Positions 38,010 to 47,389 are shown, numbered from the stretch's first letter. The stretch is DNA of 64,000 nt from Runella zeae DSM 19591 (GCF_000423565.1 NZ_AUIF01000038.1:47179-111178), one strand, 5' to 3'. Made by a program: numbers and translations. Notes: generated by a model not told the origin, from the sequence alone.

Positions 38010-38357
38010 AACGCGGGCAGGGTTCAAAACGCTGCTCGCGTTAGTACGCCATTTGCTTTTTTTTAGATATTCTAGTGATGTTACAGAGAAGTAGATTGAT
38101 TTGGTGTAGGTTTAGGTTTAACGCAGGCAGCGTTCAAAACGCTGCCTGCGTTTAAACGTTGTGTTGAAACGTCTTTAGTCAAATATTCTCGTGATACTAC
38201 AGAGATAGATGTTAATGCCTACTTAACGCAGGTAGCGTTCAAAACGCTACCTGCGTTGAAACGTTCTTTAGTCAAATATTCTCGTGATGCTACAGAGGTA
38301 GATGTTAATGCCTACTGCCTACTTAACGCAGGCAGCGTTCAAAACGCTACCTGCGTT
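38010..38357. repeat. Four palindromic units in a roughly 100-bp tandem repeat
   Basis: Each unit is a 33-bp hairpin with 15-bp arms (AACGCAGGCAGCGTT type) around a 3-nt centre (CAA): 38010-38042 (degenerate), 38120-38152, 38225-38257 and 38325-38357. They recur every 100-110 bp, and the linkers share 'tcaaatattctcgtgat' and 'gatgttaatgcctac'. Between units 2 and 3 a C/G pair in the arms is replaced by T/A on both sides, so the stem is kept; unit 4 is mixed, which pairs as G.U only if the minus strand is transcribed. The units lie 3' of the nitrilase gene on that strand. Confidence 0.85.
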
Positions 38358-38370
38358 GATATGTAGATAA

Positions 38371-39270
38371 TTAAAGTTTTATTCTATTGATGGTAATTTC
38401 TTCGTTACGAAAATTTGCTTGTAGTCGTGCGTGATCTTTAAAATTGAAGACTTGACCATCAGTACGTACTTGGTCGATTTTGGTAAAATCAAGGGTTTCT
38501 ACCAGCCAACCTACTTTTTGAGGAGTCATATAGCTTATAATACCTTCTTCAGGGAGATTTTTGTCGGGAGTACAATAACAAGCCGCAAAGCCATAGTTGA
38601 CATCCACGGCAGGTGACCACGTAGCCTCGCCAATGGTTTGGGAGACTACCATATAGGCTTGATTTTCGAGGGCACGAGCGCGAGCACCTACGTGTACACG
38701 CGTAGATCCTCGGATGGTTTCTGTACAACTTGGCACCAAAATCAGTGACGCGCCTGCTTCGCTAAGTTTTTGACTTCCAATACTAAACTCTACATCATAG
38801 CATATCTGTATCCCAAAACTACCCCATTCGGCTTCAAAAAGCGTCAACACTTTAGGGGAGGTTTGGATACCCCATTCTTCATCTTCAAAACGAGTCATAA
38901 AAAATTTGTCCTGATAGCCTACCAATCCTTTGGGCGAAAACACAAAGGCGCGATTGTGGGCTTTCTCATTTTCGATGACAGGAATGCTCGGAGCCACAAT
39001 CACGACTTGATACAAACGCGCCAAATCCGCAAAAACTGCGCAAAAGTTGTGTTTGAGGGTGTCAAGTTCTAGTACTTGTCGCCTAATATCAAGGCGAATT
39101 TCGTCGGAAAAGATACTCACCAATTCCATCGAGCCATACTCAGGAAATACCAAAAGCTGCGCTTGTTGCTTCACAGCCTGGGCGACCCATTCAGAGGTGT
39201 GCTGTTGCCATGCTTCAAAATCTGTATGATGACTGATAGGGTATTGGGCGGAGGCTATGGTAACGTTCAT
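38371..39270 (-). CDS. Carbon-nitrogen hydrolase (nitrilase superfamily)
   Basis: Nitrilase-fold amidase/hydrolase of 299 residues with the Glu-Lys-Cys triad E44 (VFPEYGS), K122 (YQDKFFMTRFE) and C157 (GIQICYDVEF). It follows a GNAT acetyltransferase by 1 bp and an NTF2-like gene before that. In other bacteria a GNAT domain is fused to this type of hydrolase, so the pair may act as one pathway. Substrate unknown. A palindromic repeat array lies just after its stop. Confidence 0.9.
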   Translation of the reverse strand: MNVTIASAQYPISHHTDFEAWQQHTSEWVAQAVKQQAQLLVFPEYGSMELVSIFSDEIRLDIRRQVLELDTLKHNFCAVFADLARLYQVVIVAPSIPVIENEKAHNRAFVFSPKGLVGYQDKFFMTRFEDEEWGIQTSPKVLTLFEAEWGSFGIQICYDVEFSIGSQKLSEAGASLILVPSCTETIRGSTRVHVGARARALENQAYMVVSQTIGEATWSPAVDVNYGFAACYCTPDKNLPEEGIISYMTPQKVGWLVETLDFTKIDQVRTDGQVFNFKDHARLQANFRNEEITINRIKL

Positions 39271-39271
39271 T

Positions 39272-39862
39272 TTATAGTTCTTTTTTCCAATAAACCATCG
39301 GTTTTACAGTGGGAGAAGTATCGCCTACATCGAGCCATTCAAAACTGCTTTGTAAGCTTGGGTCTTTTTGATAGCCTCTTTTGAGCCAAAAGGCATCATT
39401 GGGGCGGTAGTTTTGGGGTTGAGCAGGGTGGTTGTCTTCTCTTACTACGGCACAAAAACAGGTAGTGGTATAAGTACCAAAACTTCGCGTATGAGCTTCG
39501 CGTTCGTCAAAAAAACGGTGCCCTAGTCCTAGCCCTCGATAAGCGGGAAGTAAAATGCTTTCGCCGAAGTAAAATATTTTACTTAAATCATAACCTGCCT
39601 CTTCAAAAGGCAAACGCACTTCGGGGGTTTCGTTGAGAAGGGGAATACAGGTGGTAGCTCCTACCATTTGGAGACCATCATAAACCGCAAATAAAAACCC
39701 TCTTTCGGCAGCGGCGTAGGTTTGTAAGTATTCTTTTTCGTGAGAAAGTGTGCCTTCGTATAGATAGGGGAAATCTCGAAAAACAGCGATACGGAGCTGA
39801 CCTAGGTCTTCAAACACAGTAGCGATTTTGCCACCGTGCTTGCTGATAAAAGATAGATTCAT
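39272..39862 (-). CDS. GNAT family N-acetyltransferase
   Basis: 196-residue GNAT fold; the acetyl-CoA loop is visible in LLPAYRGLGLGHRFFDERE (R/Q-x-x-G-x-G/A type). The acceptor is unknown. Its stop is 1 bp before the nitrilase start, and 8 bp separate it from the NTF2-like gene upstream: a three-gene unit. Fused GNAT-nitrilase proteins known from other bacteria support a shared function. Confidence 0.85.
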   Translation of the reverse strand: MNLSFISKHGGKIATVFEDLGQLRIAVFRDFPYLYEGTLSHEKEYLQTYAAAERGFLFAVYDGLQMVGATTCIPLLNETPEVRLPFEEAGYDLSKIFYFGESILLPAYRGLGLGHRFFDEREAHTRSFGTYTTTCFCAVVREDNHPAQPQNYRPNDAFWLKRGYQKDPSLQSSFEWLDVGDTSPTVKPMVYWKKEL

Positions 39863-39870
39863 GCTAGTAG

Positions 39871-40269
39871 TTACGAAACTAATTTAATCCAAAGAGGTAG
39901 GTTGTAGTAAGTGGTGACGCGGGTGATTTTGCCATTTTTTACTTCCAAAAACGCCCCTGCTGGCAACACATACTGCTGTCCGTGAGCGGGAGGCAGACCT
40001 TCTTCGGCTTTTTTGTAAGTACCATTGACCACAAATTCGGCAGCGATGCGGCTATCGTCTGAAGCGCTAAAAAATACCATATCGCTCAAAGTCTCTTCGT
40101 ACGATTCGTCCATGTGTTGCATAAACTCGGTGAACTTTTCGTTGCCGATTCTGACTTCGCCTTGATTGGGCTCGTGGCGCACTTCGGGGTCTAGCAAAGA
40201 TAGCATTCCCTCCCAGTTTTTTTGATTAAAATAAGCGTAGTACTGTTTTACGATGTCTAAAGAAGTCAT
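39871..40269 (-). CDS. NTF2-like/SnoaL-like protein
   Basis: 132 residues with the cone-shaped NTF2-like fold (YYAYFNQKNWEGMLSLLDPEVRHEPN..., GAFLEVKNGKITRVTTYYN). Family members are ketosteroid isomerase-type enzymes or ligand-binding proteins; no catalytic assignment can be made. First gene of the NTF2/GNAT/nitrilase unit. Confidence 0.85.
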   Translation of the reverse strand: MTSLDIVKQYYAYFNQKNWEGMLSLLDPEVRHEPNQGEVRIGNEKFTEFMQHMDESYEETLSDMVFFSASDDSRIAAEFVVNGTYKKAEEGLPPAHGQQYVLPAGAFLEVKNGKITRVTTYYNLPLWIKLVS

Positions 40270-40930
40270 TTGAATAAAGTATAAGATGTACCAAAAGGGT
40301 AACTGCTTTTAGGTGATTGCAGTTCCGAAAGATGCTATGGTAATTGCATAAAATGTCGCTAAACTTGGAAAGTCACCGCTTACCACGCTATAGGAGTCAA
40401 CGAAATTTACTGTATCTTTTTCAATAATTTTATGGTGATTTGTCGTTTTAAATAAAAATACTGGATTTCCGGTATTTCTATTTTAGAAAAAAATAAAAAC
40501 CTTTGTAGTAGATGTTTTGCGTTGAATTTTCTTGTTTTTGTGAGTGTACATTTTCAAGTAAAAACTAATTTACTATTTACTAAGTTTTTTGTTTCTAATC
40601 TTTAATTGAGTTGAGGTGTAGATAGGGTGTTTTGGATTGCGTGTGGGTGTAAAAATGATTTTGCTGCGGTAATAGATTAGCATATTTTACCTTCAATCAG
40701 ACCTGGTTTAGTATAAGTATTTTTGTGTAATAGTCTATAATGCAATGGTTTATGGGTGGGGTGTAAAGTGTAGATGTTATGCTAGAAGTTCAATATTGGA
40801 TCAATATTGCCTAAAATGTATTCCTGCAGCTTCTTAAAATGAATGAAGAAAATGACTCAATATTATTTTAAACGTTAGCATTTATATATTCGTAAATAAC
40901 AAAGTTTTTGTCACTTAAATATTGAATAAT
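40270..40930. other. 661-bp AT-rich intergenic region
   Basis: No convincing gene or RNA. It holds an imperfect hairpin (AATACTGG/CCGGTATT, 40457-40476) and a double palindrome, CAATATTG twice with a 3-nt spacer (40791-40809). The region separates a minus-strand unit from a plus-strand lipoprotein and may contain both promoters. Confidence 0.5.
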
Positions 40931-41680
40931 ATGAAAAATTTAGCTTGTTTGTATGTAATATTATTTTTTTGTGCTTCATGCCAACCTAATGGTAATTTGG
41001 AAAAAACTTCTGTGCACAATGATGTAACATCAAGTAGAAGTGTTAAGGCAATCAAAACAGCTTTTGAAAATAGAGAGCTAGTGAGTCTGAGTAAAATCAA
41101 CTATCATGGAGCCGCACCTGAAACAGTATCTTTAGGGCCTTTATTTGCCAGACTCCGTGACATTGGAGCTTTGCAACCTGTGAGAAATGACCAAGGTAAG
41201 TATGACTCCGCCGCAAAACTCTCTTGGAAAAATGAGGACGAAAAATTAAGAGGGTTTTTGAGTGGACTTAGCCAAACTGACGTGGCTACTTCCTGTATTA
41301 AACAATATTGCGCATTGCAAATGATTCTAAAAACGCAGTTGCTGGAAGACAATTCACCCGAAGTACTTGAAGCATTGAAGTATTATACTTATGTACTGGC
41401 AACCGAAAAAAATCTGAGTCCAGCGGTTTATTATTATAGTTTTCAAAAACTAAAAGTACTGGATAAATCAGAACAGTTGACGAAAATAGCCACCCATTCA
41501 TTAAAAGCCATTGATGAAGCAATACTGCAAAATAAAGAAAATACCCAAAAAATGCAGCTTGCTTTGAAGGATTATCCTGAGGCTAAGAAAGGGGCTTTTT
41601 ATATGGATCAAGTGAATGCTTCGCAAGAGTTAGATGCTCAGTATAAGTATTGTGCTCAATCTATCAAAAAGATGTTATAG
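40931..41680 (+). CDS. Uncharacterised lipoprotein (249 aa)
   Basis: Signal peptide and lipobox FCASC (Cys about residue 17) at an ATG start; an in-frame TTG 9 bp upstream is less likely. The mature part is helical and Lys-rich, with two Cys in ATSCIKQYCALQ. No family recognised. It ends 80 bp before a large perfect palindrome that also faces the S9 peptidase gene. Confidence 0.7.
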   Translation: MKNLACLYVILFFCASCQPNGNLEKTSVHNDVTSSRSVKAIKTAFENRELVSLSKINYHGAAPETVSLGPLFARLRDIGALQPVRNDQGKYDSAAKLSWKNEDEKLRGFLSGLSQTDVATSCIKQYCALQMILKTQLLEDNSPEVLEALKYYTYVLATEKNLSPAVYYYSFQKLKVLDKSEQLTKIATHSLKAIDEAILQNKENTQKMQLALKDYPEAKKGAFYMDQVNASQELDAQYKYCAQSIKKML

Positions 41681-41760
41681 GAGTTGTACAAAATACAGCT
41701 GAACATGGAAAGGCCATTAAGGGTAATCCTGAGGACTTCCCGTATTAAAAGGAATATAAG

Positions 41761-41816
41761 TATTTAAAAACCAAAAAACGCCAGCTCATGAGCTGGCGTT
41801 TTTTGGTTTTTAAATA
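41761..41816. terminator. Perfect 56-bp palindrome / bidirectional terminator
   Basis: 28-bp arms meet without a spacer at 41788/41789. The core CGCCAGCTCATGAGCTGGCG is flanked by A- and T-runs. It lies between two convergent genes (stops at 41680 and 41827), so it works as a terminator in both directions; its perfection is exceptional. Confidence 0.8.
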
Positions 41817-41826
41817 CAAAGTGGTT

Positions 41827-44310
41827 TTATTTTTCGCCTGACATCTGTCCTGTTTTACTATTAGATGTTTTAGGCGGGGCATTTTTGACATACTTGTCGA
41901 GCCAGCCGTTCATTTCAAATAGCATATGCAAAAGCGATTCTTTGGCGGTATAGCCGTGGCTTTCGTAAGGTAAAAATACCAATTTTGCCGTTGCACCCAT
42001 GCCTTTGAGGGCATTGTAATAGCGTTCTGATTGAATCGGGAAAGTACCGGTGTTGTTGTCGGCTTCGCCGTGAATCATGAGAAGCGGTGTTTTCATCTTT
42101 TCTGCATTCATAAAAGGCGACATCTTGTTGTACACATCAGGTGCTTGCCAGTAGGTACGCTGCTCATTTTGGAAACCAAAAGGCGTCAAAGTCCGGTTGT
42201 AAGCTCCTGAGCGGGCAATTCCTCCGCGAAATAAGTTGCTGTGAGAGAGTAGGTTGGCGGTCATAAATGCCCCGTAAGAGTGTCCACCTACCCCTACACG
42301 ACTAGCATCCACCACTCCAAGTCTTACCCCTTCGTCGATAGCGGCTTTGGCACTGGCTACGAGTTGTTCTACGTAAGTATCGTTGGGTTCTTTGTCGCCT
42401 TCACCCACAATCGGAATAGAGGCATTTTCGAGTACGGCGTATCCCATAGTGACAAAGGCCGCGCCAGTCCAGTAGCTAATACGGTTGAATTGATAAGGCG
42501 AACCATTGACTTGGCTAGCCGCTGCTGCGCTTTTGAACTCCGCAGGGTAAGCCCACAAAAACGTAGGCAGCGGACCGTCTTCTTTTTTGTAGCCAGGAGG
42601 CAACAAAAGGGTGGCGGTCAAATCTACGCCGTCGGGGCGTTTGTAGCGGAGTTGTTGTTTTTGAATTCCTTTGAATTGTGGGTAAGGGTGCGGGAAAAAC
42701 GTAATCTGAGTCAAGGCAGGCTCGGCAGGCTTTTTACCTTTTTTGGGAGCAGGTTTGAGGTTACGAATAAAATAGTTGGGTTGCTCTTCTTGGGATTCGC
42801 GAGAGGTAAGAATCAATCCCTTTTGGGCATCAAGAATGCTGATAGGGCGCTCAAAATAAGGCGCTTCCGAACGCCACAAGCGGGTGCTTTGTTTGGTGGT
42901 AAGATTAAAAATATCTACAAACGGACGGTCACCTTCGGGCGAAGCTCCCTGACCCGTCAGGTAAATTTCGTTGTTGGGGGTGAGGTCCAAAACATATTCA
43001 CCATACGCATTTTTTTTCAATTCGGGCGAGCCAGGGTTGTTGTAGCGGTCTTCCGAAGAGCGGTCAAATAGTACCACTGGATTGGCTGGGTTGCTTGGAT
43101 TGACCCATTTTGTCAAGGTTTTACGGGTACTGTACCAGCGTTCTGAAAACAAAGCCACTTGGTCATTTCCCCAAGTAACACCCGCAAAACGATAGGCCGC
43201 GTTGTACAATTCTTTAGGAGTACCTGAAAAAGGCGCTTCTAAAGAATATACCACATCGCGAATCTCGGCTTTGCGTTTAGGATCGCCGCCGTCTTTGGCT
43301 TCTACCCAATAGACAGTGGCGGGGGCGTCGTTGCGCCAGTTGTGGTTGCGTTGTCCCATGGGCGCTGCATCTGGTCCCCAAGGTACGTTTTCGTGTAAAG
43401 GAGTGTCAGTAAGGGTTTTTACAAAACTTCCTGTACTGCCATAAATGTCAATTTTGGAAGGAAAGCGATTGACGGTTACCAAATAAGAAAAAGGGCGATG
43501 AATGGTTTCTACCATTACATAGCTGCCGTCGGGCGAGGGGACAGCCGCTGCAATGATACCCATACTACCTATTTTTTGAATCGTACCGGTTAAGCTGATT
43601 TTGGCTACCTGAGACGTACCATAGTACTCAAAAAGCTTTTCGTCGGTAGGGTTTTTGAGCAAATCTTGATACGTGGCCGCTTGCGCTTTTTTGCCCAAGT
43701 TTTCTTGTACGGTCGGTCCGGAAGGTACGCGACTGATTTCGGGGGCACCACCACGCTCGGCAGGGATGATTTTGGCAATCAAGCTTTGATTGTCCGAAAC
43801 CCACTGATAAGGCGTTCCTAGAGTACCATTGAGAGCTAGGTCGGTGAGTTTGGCAGCTGCTGCGGTAGCTACATCGGCTACATATAGCTCGATTTTAGAG
43901 TCAGTAGTGTTTGTAAAGGCGATTTTGCTGTTATCGGGCGACCACTGAATGCTCGACAGTTTGGCATTGGCGGGTAGTCCCGTGATTTGGATATCGGAAG
44001 CACTTGCCGATACTTTTCTCAATTTCAGGTTGTTGACATACACGGCGCGACTTGGGCCACTTGTGGCGGGGTTGAGGCGTAAGCCAGCCAATCGCAGTTC
44101 GGGTTCAGAAAGCTCCGCAATGGTTGTAGTAGCGGTGTTGCGTTCTGAAATCAATAGCCACTGGCCTTTGCTATCGACGCTCACGGTAGGTGTGGGAGGG
44201 GCAAGTACCAAATCTGCTAGGGGTTTGGGAGGAGTTTGGTACCCGACATTGTCTTGGGCAAAGGCCGTAAATCCGCCTAAGCACAGCAAATACAATAGTG
44301 GTTTTCTCAT
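41827..44310 (-). CDS. Secreted S9-family prolyl oligopeptidase-like peptidase
   Basis: Signal peptide (MRKPLLYLLCLGGFTAFAQ), a beta-propeller region (about 100-560) and an alpha/beta hydrolase domain at the C-terminus. Catalytic Ser in GGHSYGAFMT; conserved RYKRPDGVDL and HGEADNNTGT, with the final His in YESHGY. 827 residues; resembles bacterial relatives of the plant chloroplast glutamyl peptidase (S9D). Cleavage specificity is not readable. Starts 21 bp after the PtuB-like gene, but its export signal argues against a role with it. Confidence 0.9.
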   Translation of the reverse strand: MRKPLLYLLCLGGFTAFAQDNVGYQTPPKPLADLVLAPPTPTVSVDSKGQWLLISERNTATTTIAELSEPELRLAGLRLNPATSGPSRAVYVNNLKLRKVSASASDIQITGLPANAKLSSIQWSPDNSKIAFTNTTDSKIELYVADVATAAAAKLTDLALNGTLGTPYQWVSDNQSLIAKIIPAERGGAPEISRVPSGPTVQENLGKKAQAATYQDLLKNPTDEKLFEYYGTSQVAKISLTGTIQKIGSMGIIAAAVPSPDGSYVMVETIHRPFSYLVTVNRFPSKIDIYGSTGSFVKTLTDTPLHENVPWGPDAAPMGQRNHNWRNDAPATVYWVEAKDGGDPKRKAEIRDVVYSLEAPFSGTPKELYNAAYRFAGVTWGNDQVALFSERWYSTRKTLTKWVNPSNPANPVVLFDRSSEDRYNNPGSPELKKNAYGEYVLDLTPNNEIYLTGQGASPEGDRPFVDIFNLTTKQSTRLWRSEAPYFERPISILDAQKGLILTSRESQEEQPNYFIRNLKPAPKKGKKPAEPALTQITFFPHPYPQFKGIQKQQLRYKRPDGVDLTATLLLPPGYKKEDGPLPTFLWAYPAEFKSAAAASQVNGSPYQFNRISYWTGAAFVTMGYAVLENASIPIVGEGDKEPNDTYVEQLVASAKAAIDEGVRLGVVDASRVGVGGHSYGAFMTANLLSHSNLFRGGIARSGAYNRTLTPFGFQNEQRTYWQAPDVYNKMSPFMNAEKMKTPLLMIHGEADNNTGTFPIQSERYYNALKGMGATAKLVFLPYESHGYTAKESLLHMLFEMNGWLDKYVKNAPPKTSNSKTGQMSGEK

Positions 44311-44331
44311 GAGTTTTAGTTGTTTTTGAAG

Positions 44332-45255
44332 TTATGTGTGAATTGAATTAAAATATGACTCAAAAAAAGCTTGAGTAATTTCTTGTTGGTTATCAGACAA
44401 TTGAGCTGTAACAAGGCTTTTGAAAATCGATGGACTAACTATAAGTGTCCTTCTCAAAAGAGTAAAAGATCGCTTGAACTCTGTAGCTTGTTGAAATAGT
44501 TGCTCAAATTCGGCAAACAAAAAATCTTTGAATTGGGTGGTATCTATTTTTTGATTGCTTAACAAACCAAAAGCCAACTTAATATTCTGCAAAATGGGAT
44601 AGATTACACTTCCTTGTCTTTTTCTAAGTAATTCTTTTCTGTTAAGATTACAAATTTCGATTGTTTGTTCACCTCTTTCATTATGACCATCTAAGCCTTT
44701 AAGGGCAATGCCTTGGTATTGAGAATCAATCTCAAAAGTTAAAAAATCAATCGGGTTATCTATTTCTGGATGAAGTAGATAGGGGTTTTCATCTATAAGA
44801 GGGGGTTGATTCGCAATACATTTTTGTAAATCTAGTTTGCCCTCCCAAAGACAATCTTCGTAGGTACTGCGTTTATTTTTAATTGGGAATTTATCTCCTT
44901 TTCCACCCCCTATTTTATTGCATTCATGGCAAGTAGGCACCAAGTTAGACCATTCATAACATAGCCAAAAATAACCTCCATGATGGGTATTGATTATTCT
45001 TTTTTTAGGTCGATAATGTTCTATATAAGTATAGGTATGTTGTTCACAGTAAGCACATTTTCCATGATAAATCTCTTCGAGCGCTTCTACTACTTCTTCA
45101 CGGATGATTTGGGTGTGTTCGTCTTTGTATTTGCCTCGATAGATGTCAGTATTAATTAAATTTTTGTCTGCTTCAATCTTCTTTAATAAGTCCAACAAGT
45201 CGGGACGAGATAAAGACGAAGGTTTTTGTGTGAGGTTTTTGTTTACTTTTCTCAT
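44332..45255 (-). CDS. ptuB: HNH nuclease, PtuB-like (TIGR02646 family)
   Basis: HNH-type nuclease of the family found in Septu and retron Ec78 systems. Metal/zinc motifs CAYC (C68, C71), the catalytic IEHYRPK (H81), WSNLVPTCHECN with N105 and Cys pair C110/C113. The ATG at 45255 shares its A with the TGA stop of the ATPase gene; a GTG at 45258 is also possible. The ATPase-HNH pair is the Septu layout. In the model system the nuclease cuts nucleic acid upon phage infection; here that is inferred. Confidence 0.88.
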   Translation of the reverse strand: MRKVNKNLTQKPSSLSRPDLLDLLKKIEADKNLINTDIYRGKYKDEHTQIIREEVVEALEEIYHGKCAYCEQHTYTYIEHYRPKKRIINTHHGGYFWLCYEWSNLVPTCHECNKIGGGKGDKFPIKNKRSTYEDCLWEGKLDLQKCIANQPPLIDENPYLLHPEIDNPIDFLTFEIDSQYQGIALKGLDGHNERGEQTIEICNLNRKELLRKRQGSVIYPILQNIKLAFGLLSNQKIDTTQFKDFLFAEFEQLFQQATEFKRSFTLLRRTLIVSPSIFKSLVTAQLSDNQQEITQAFFESYFNSIHT

Positions 45256-46895
45256 CACTTTTTGAGTAGACTAAGCAATTCTTGTTTGTTTTCCTCAGTG
45301 AGGTATTGATCAATTTGTTTTTCAAGTTGGTCATTAAAAAGTACCTCTTGATAGGTTTGCTCACTTCTAATCATTTCATTGTTGGGTTTACTTTCAGGAA
45401 TTAACTCCTGAAATCCAAAAATGGGTGATGTTAAAATAGCGTTTGGGGTCAATATGCTAAAATCTATATCCAGTTTTTCAATTTCAATTCCTTGTTGTTC
45501 ACTGCGTTTTACGTGCAATAATACAGTATCACAAGGCGCTCCCAGCAATGGAATAGGGCTGTGGGTAGAAGCAATAAATTGAATACTGGGAAATAATTCA
45601 GTAAGCTTATGAACAAACAACTTTTGAAATTTAGGATGAAGGTGTAGCTCAAGCTCATCAATGATAACAACCCCCACCAAATCAGACAAGTTCGTTACTC
45701 CTTGTTTGGTAGATAAGCGATAAATCATATCACCTATCATCGCGATAATGTTGCGATAACCCGCTGCCAACTGAGTAAAAGTAACTCCATCGTTGACTAA
45801 CTTACCCTCATCGTCTTTTTCAAAATACTTAACTTGAATAGCTTTGGTAGTACTATCTATTTCAATTTTTTCTAAATTGGGTAATAAGGATTTAAAGATA
45901 TTTACGATTTGTCTGAACTCATCAGGGCGATAGGCATTGGTATCCTTAAGTAGTTGTTCTATGTCCAACAAAACGGCATTGGTATTAAATAAACTATAAG
46001 TAGGAGCACTCTGTTTTTCCAAACTTTCTTTGGTCGTATAGGCTGAAATTTGGAGCCTTGATGAGCCATAAGTTGCTAGATGATCCGTCACCCGATGTTG
46101 CTCAGCATAAGTAGGGCTGGAACTTGAGCGATTGGTCACTGTTGAAATGTCATCAATGTAATAAGTAACTTCAATCGTTGCCGAAGATGGTATGAGCTCG
46201 TTACCCATAGCATCATATCTGCCATGAAGTCCTGCTGCGATAGCTTGTAAAACCGAGGTTTTGCCAAATCCGTTTTCTCCGGTCAAAAATATCCAACGAG
46301 CATTATTAGGTAGATTTGTAATACTGGTATGTTTGATTCCTCGAAAATTCCGAACTTCTAAGGACGTAAGCGCAAGTTTCTTTTTTACAAAATTGGTGGG
46401 AGGACTATAAAAAGGTGATTTAGCAAGGTAGTTTTCAAATTCTTGTTGGGTAATAATAAAGTCTAAATCTGTTTTTTCAGCCTGAAACAAGGCTTTGATA
46501 GGAGGCCAATCTCTAGCCAAAAAATCTTGGAGATTATTGTTAATTTTAAAAGTATACTCTTGCTCACCGTACTTTAAGGGAGTATTGGAAGACAGTATCG
46601 AAACAATAGAATCCATGTATTTATCGTAGAAAGATTGCGGATTATTACCAAACACATACAAATCTTCCTTGCTATTGATTAAGAGAGAGAGGCGCGTATT
46701 GTAGGAATCTCTCCCCAAAAGCCTGACGACTACGACTTCTTCATATTGATTTTCTGGATTGATAGAGTACGAAAGAGGTTCAGAGTGACTTATTTCTGTC
46801 AGAAAATAGAACTCTCTCCCTGCTTGTTTTTCACTAAAATGGTGTTCGAGTAATAGGTCGAAAACGTGGCGATGTATGTCATTGAGACTAGTCAT
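45255..46895 (-). CDS. ptuA: PtuA-like AAA ATPase with N-terminal extension
   Basis: SMC/ABC-type ATPase. Walker A TGENGFGKTS at about 205-214, Walker B in VVIIDELELHLHP (about 409-421), then FIASTHSPIPLL. The first 170 residues lie before the ATPase and match no domain I can name. The stop codon overlaps the PtuB-like start (TGATG). Together they form a two-gene Septu-like unit; DUF2721 gene upstream is 57 bp away and looks unrelated. An alternative is a more distant ATPase/HNH pair of COG3950 type. Confidence 0.85.
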   Translation of the reverse strand: MTSLNDIHRHVFDLLLEHHFSEKQAGREFYFLTEISHSEPLSYSINPENQYEEVVVVRLLGRDSYNTRLSLLINSKEDLYVFGNNPQSFYDKYMDSIVSILSSNTPLKYGEQEYTFKINNNLQDFLARDWPPIKALFQAEKTDLDFIITQQEFENYLAKSPFYSPPTNFVKKKLALTSLEVRNFRGIKHTSITNLPNNARWIFLTGENGFGKTSVLQAIAAGLHGRYDAMGNELIPSSATIEVTYYIDDISTVTNRSSSSPTYAEQHRVTDHLATYGSSRLQISAYTTKESLEKQSAPTYSLFNTNAVLLDIEQLLKDTNAYRPDEFRQIVNIFKSLLPNLEKIEIDSTTKAIQVKYFEKDDEGKLVNDGVTFTQLAAGYRNIIAMIGDMIYRLSTKQGVTNLSDLVGVVIIDELELHLHPKFQKLFVHKLTELFPSIQFIASTHSPIPLLGAPCDTVLLHVKRSEQQGIEIEKLDIDFSILTPNAILTSPIFGFQELIPESKPNNEMIRSEQTYQEVLFNDQLEKQIDQYLTEENKQELLSLLKK

Positions 46896-46951
46896 AAGAT
46901 AGCTTTGTATTCAACAAATTACGTAAATGCGGCACAAAAAATCTACTTTTA

Positions 46952-47389
46952 CTATTCATCTACTCTAAAGCGTCCAAAGAAGCCTGAGCGTTTTCCGAGT
47001 TGTTCTTCCATATCGCTGAGTTCGATTTTGAGCGCATGAATGGAAAGCGAAATTTCCCAAACCGAAAGACCCAAAGCTGCTATCTGGAGCAATAAAGCAA
47101 CGAAAAATAACATTTGTGCGGCAGATTGGTAATGTAAATAGATGAAAAGCATGGAAATTGCGCTCAACAGCAAGCTCGTCACGATGATAAACTGTATATT
47201 TCTAATGATATGCACACGTCGGTGGAGGTGTTTGATTTGTTCGACATAGTTGACATCGGGCGTAACTCTAAACTTATCGTGCAGTTCGCGGATGAGACTC
47301 GCAATCGCTAAATAACGATTCGTGAAAGCAATCATCATCAACGATACCGTCGAAAACAAAATGGCTGGGGTACTTATGGAAAGTTCCAT
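46952..47389 (-). CDS. DUF2721 membrane protein
   Basis: 145 residues with three hydrophobic segments (about 7-22, 64-82 and 90-110) and the DUF2721 pattern (TPAILFSTVSLMMIAFTNRYL). Function unknown. On the same strand as the ATPase, 57 bp upstream, so it could share a transcript. Confidence 0.85.
   Translation of the reverse strand: MELSISTPAILFSTVSLMMIAFTNRYLAIASLIRELHDKFRVTPDVNYVEQIKHLHRRVHIIRNIQFIIVTSLLLSAISMLFIYLHYQSAAQMLFFVALLLQIAALGLSVWEISLSIHALKIELSDMEEQLGKRSGFFGRFRVDE

Noticed and set aside
38010..38357. CRISPR array from the repeated palindromes
   Set aside because: The linkers between units are themselves repeated, not unique spacers, and the palindromic units are spaced about 100 bp apart.
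40270..40930. tRNA or riboswitch in the long AT-rich gap
   Set aside because: Only short hairpins are visible; no tRNA-like T-loop or known riboswitch core was found.
42280..43071. 263-codon plus-strand frame opposite the S9 peptidase
   Set aside because: Antisense shadow inside a well-supported peptidase gene.
41827..46895. S9 peptidase as third gene of the Septu-like unit (21 bp after ptuB)
   Set aside because: The peptidase carries a secretion signal and is a large periplasmic-type enzyme, while the pair is cytoplasmic. Closeness alone is not enough.
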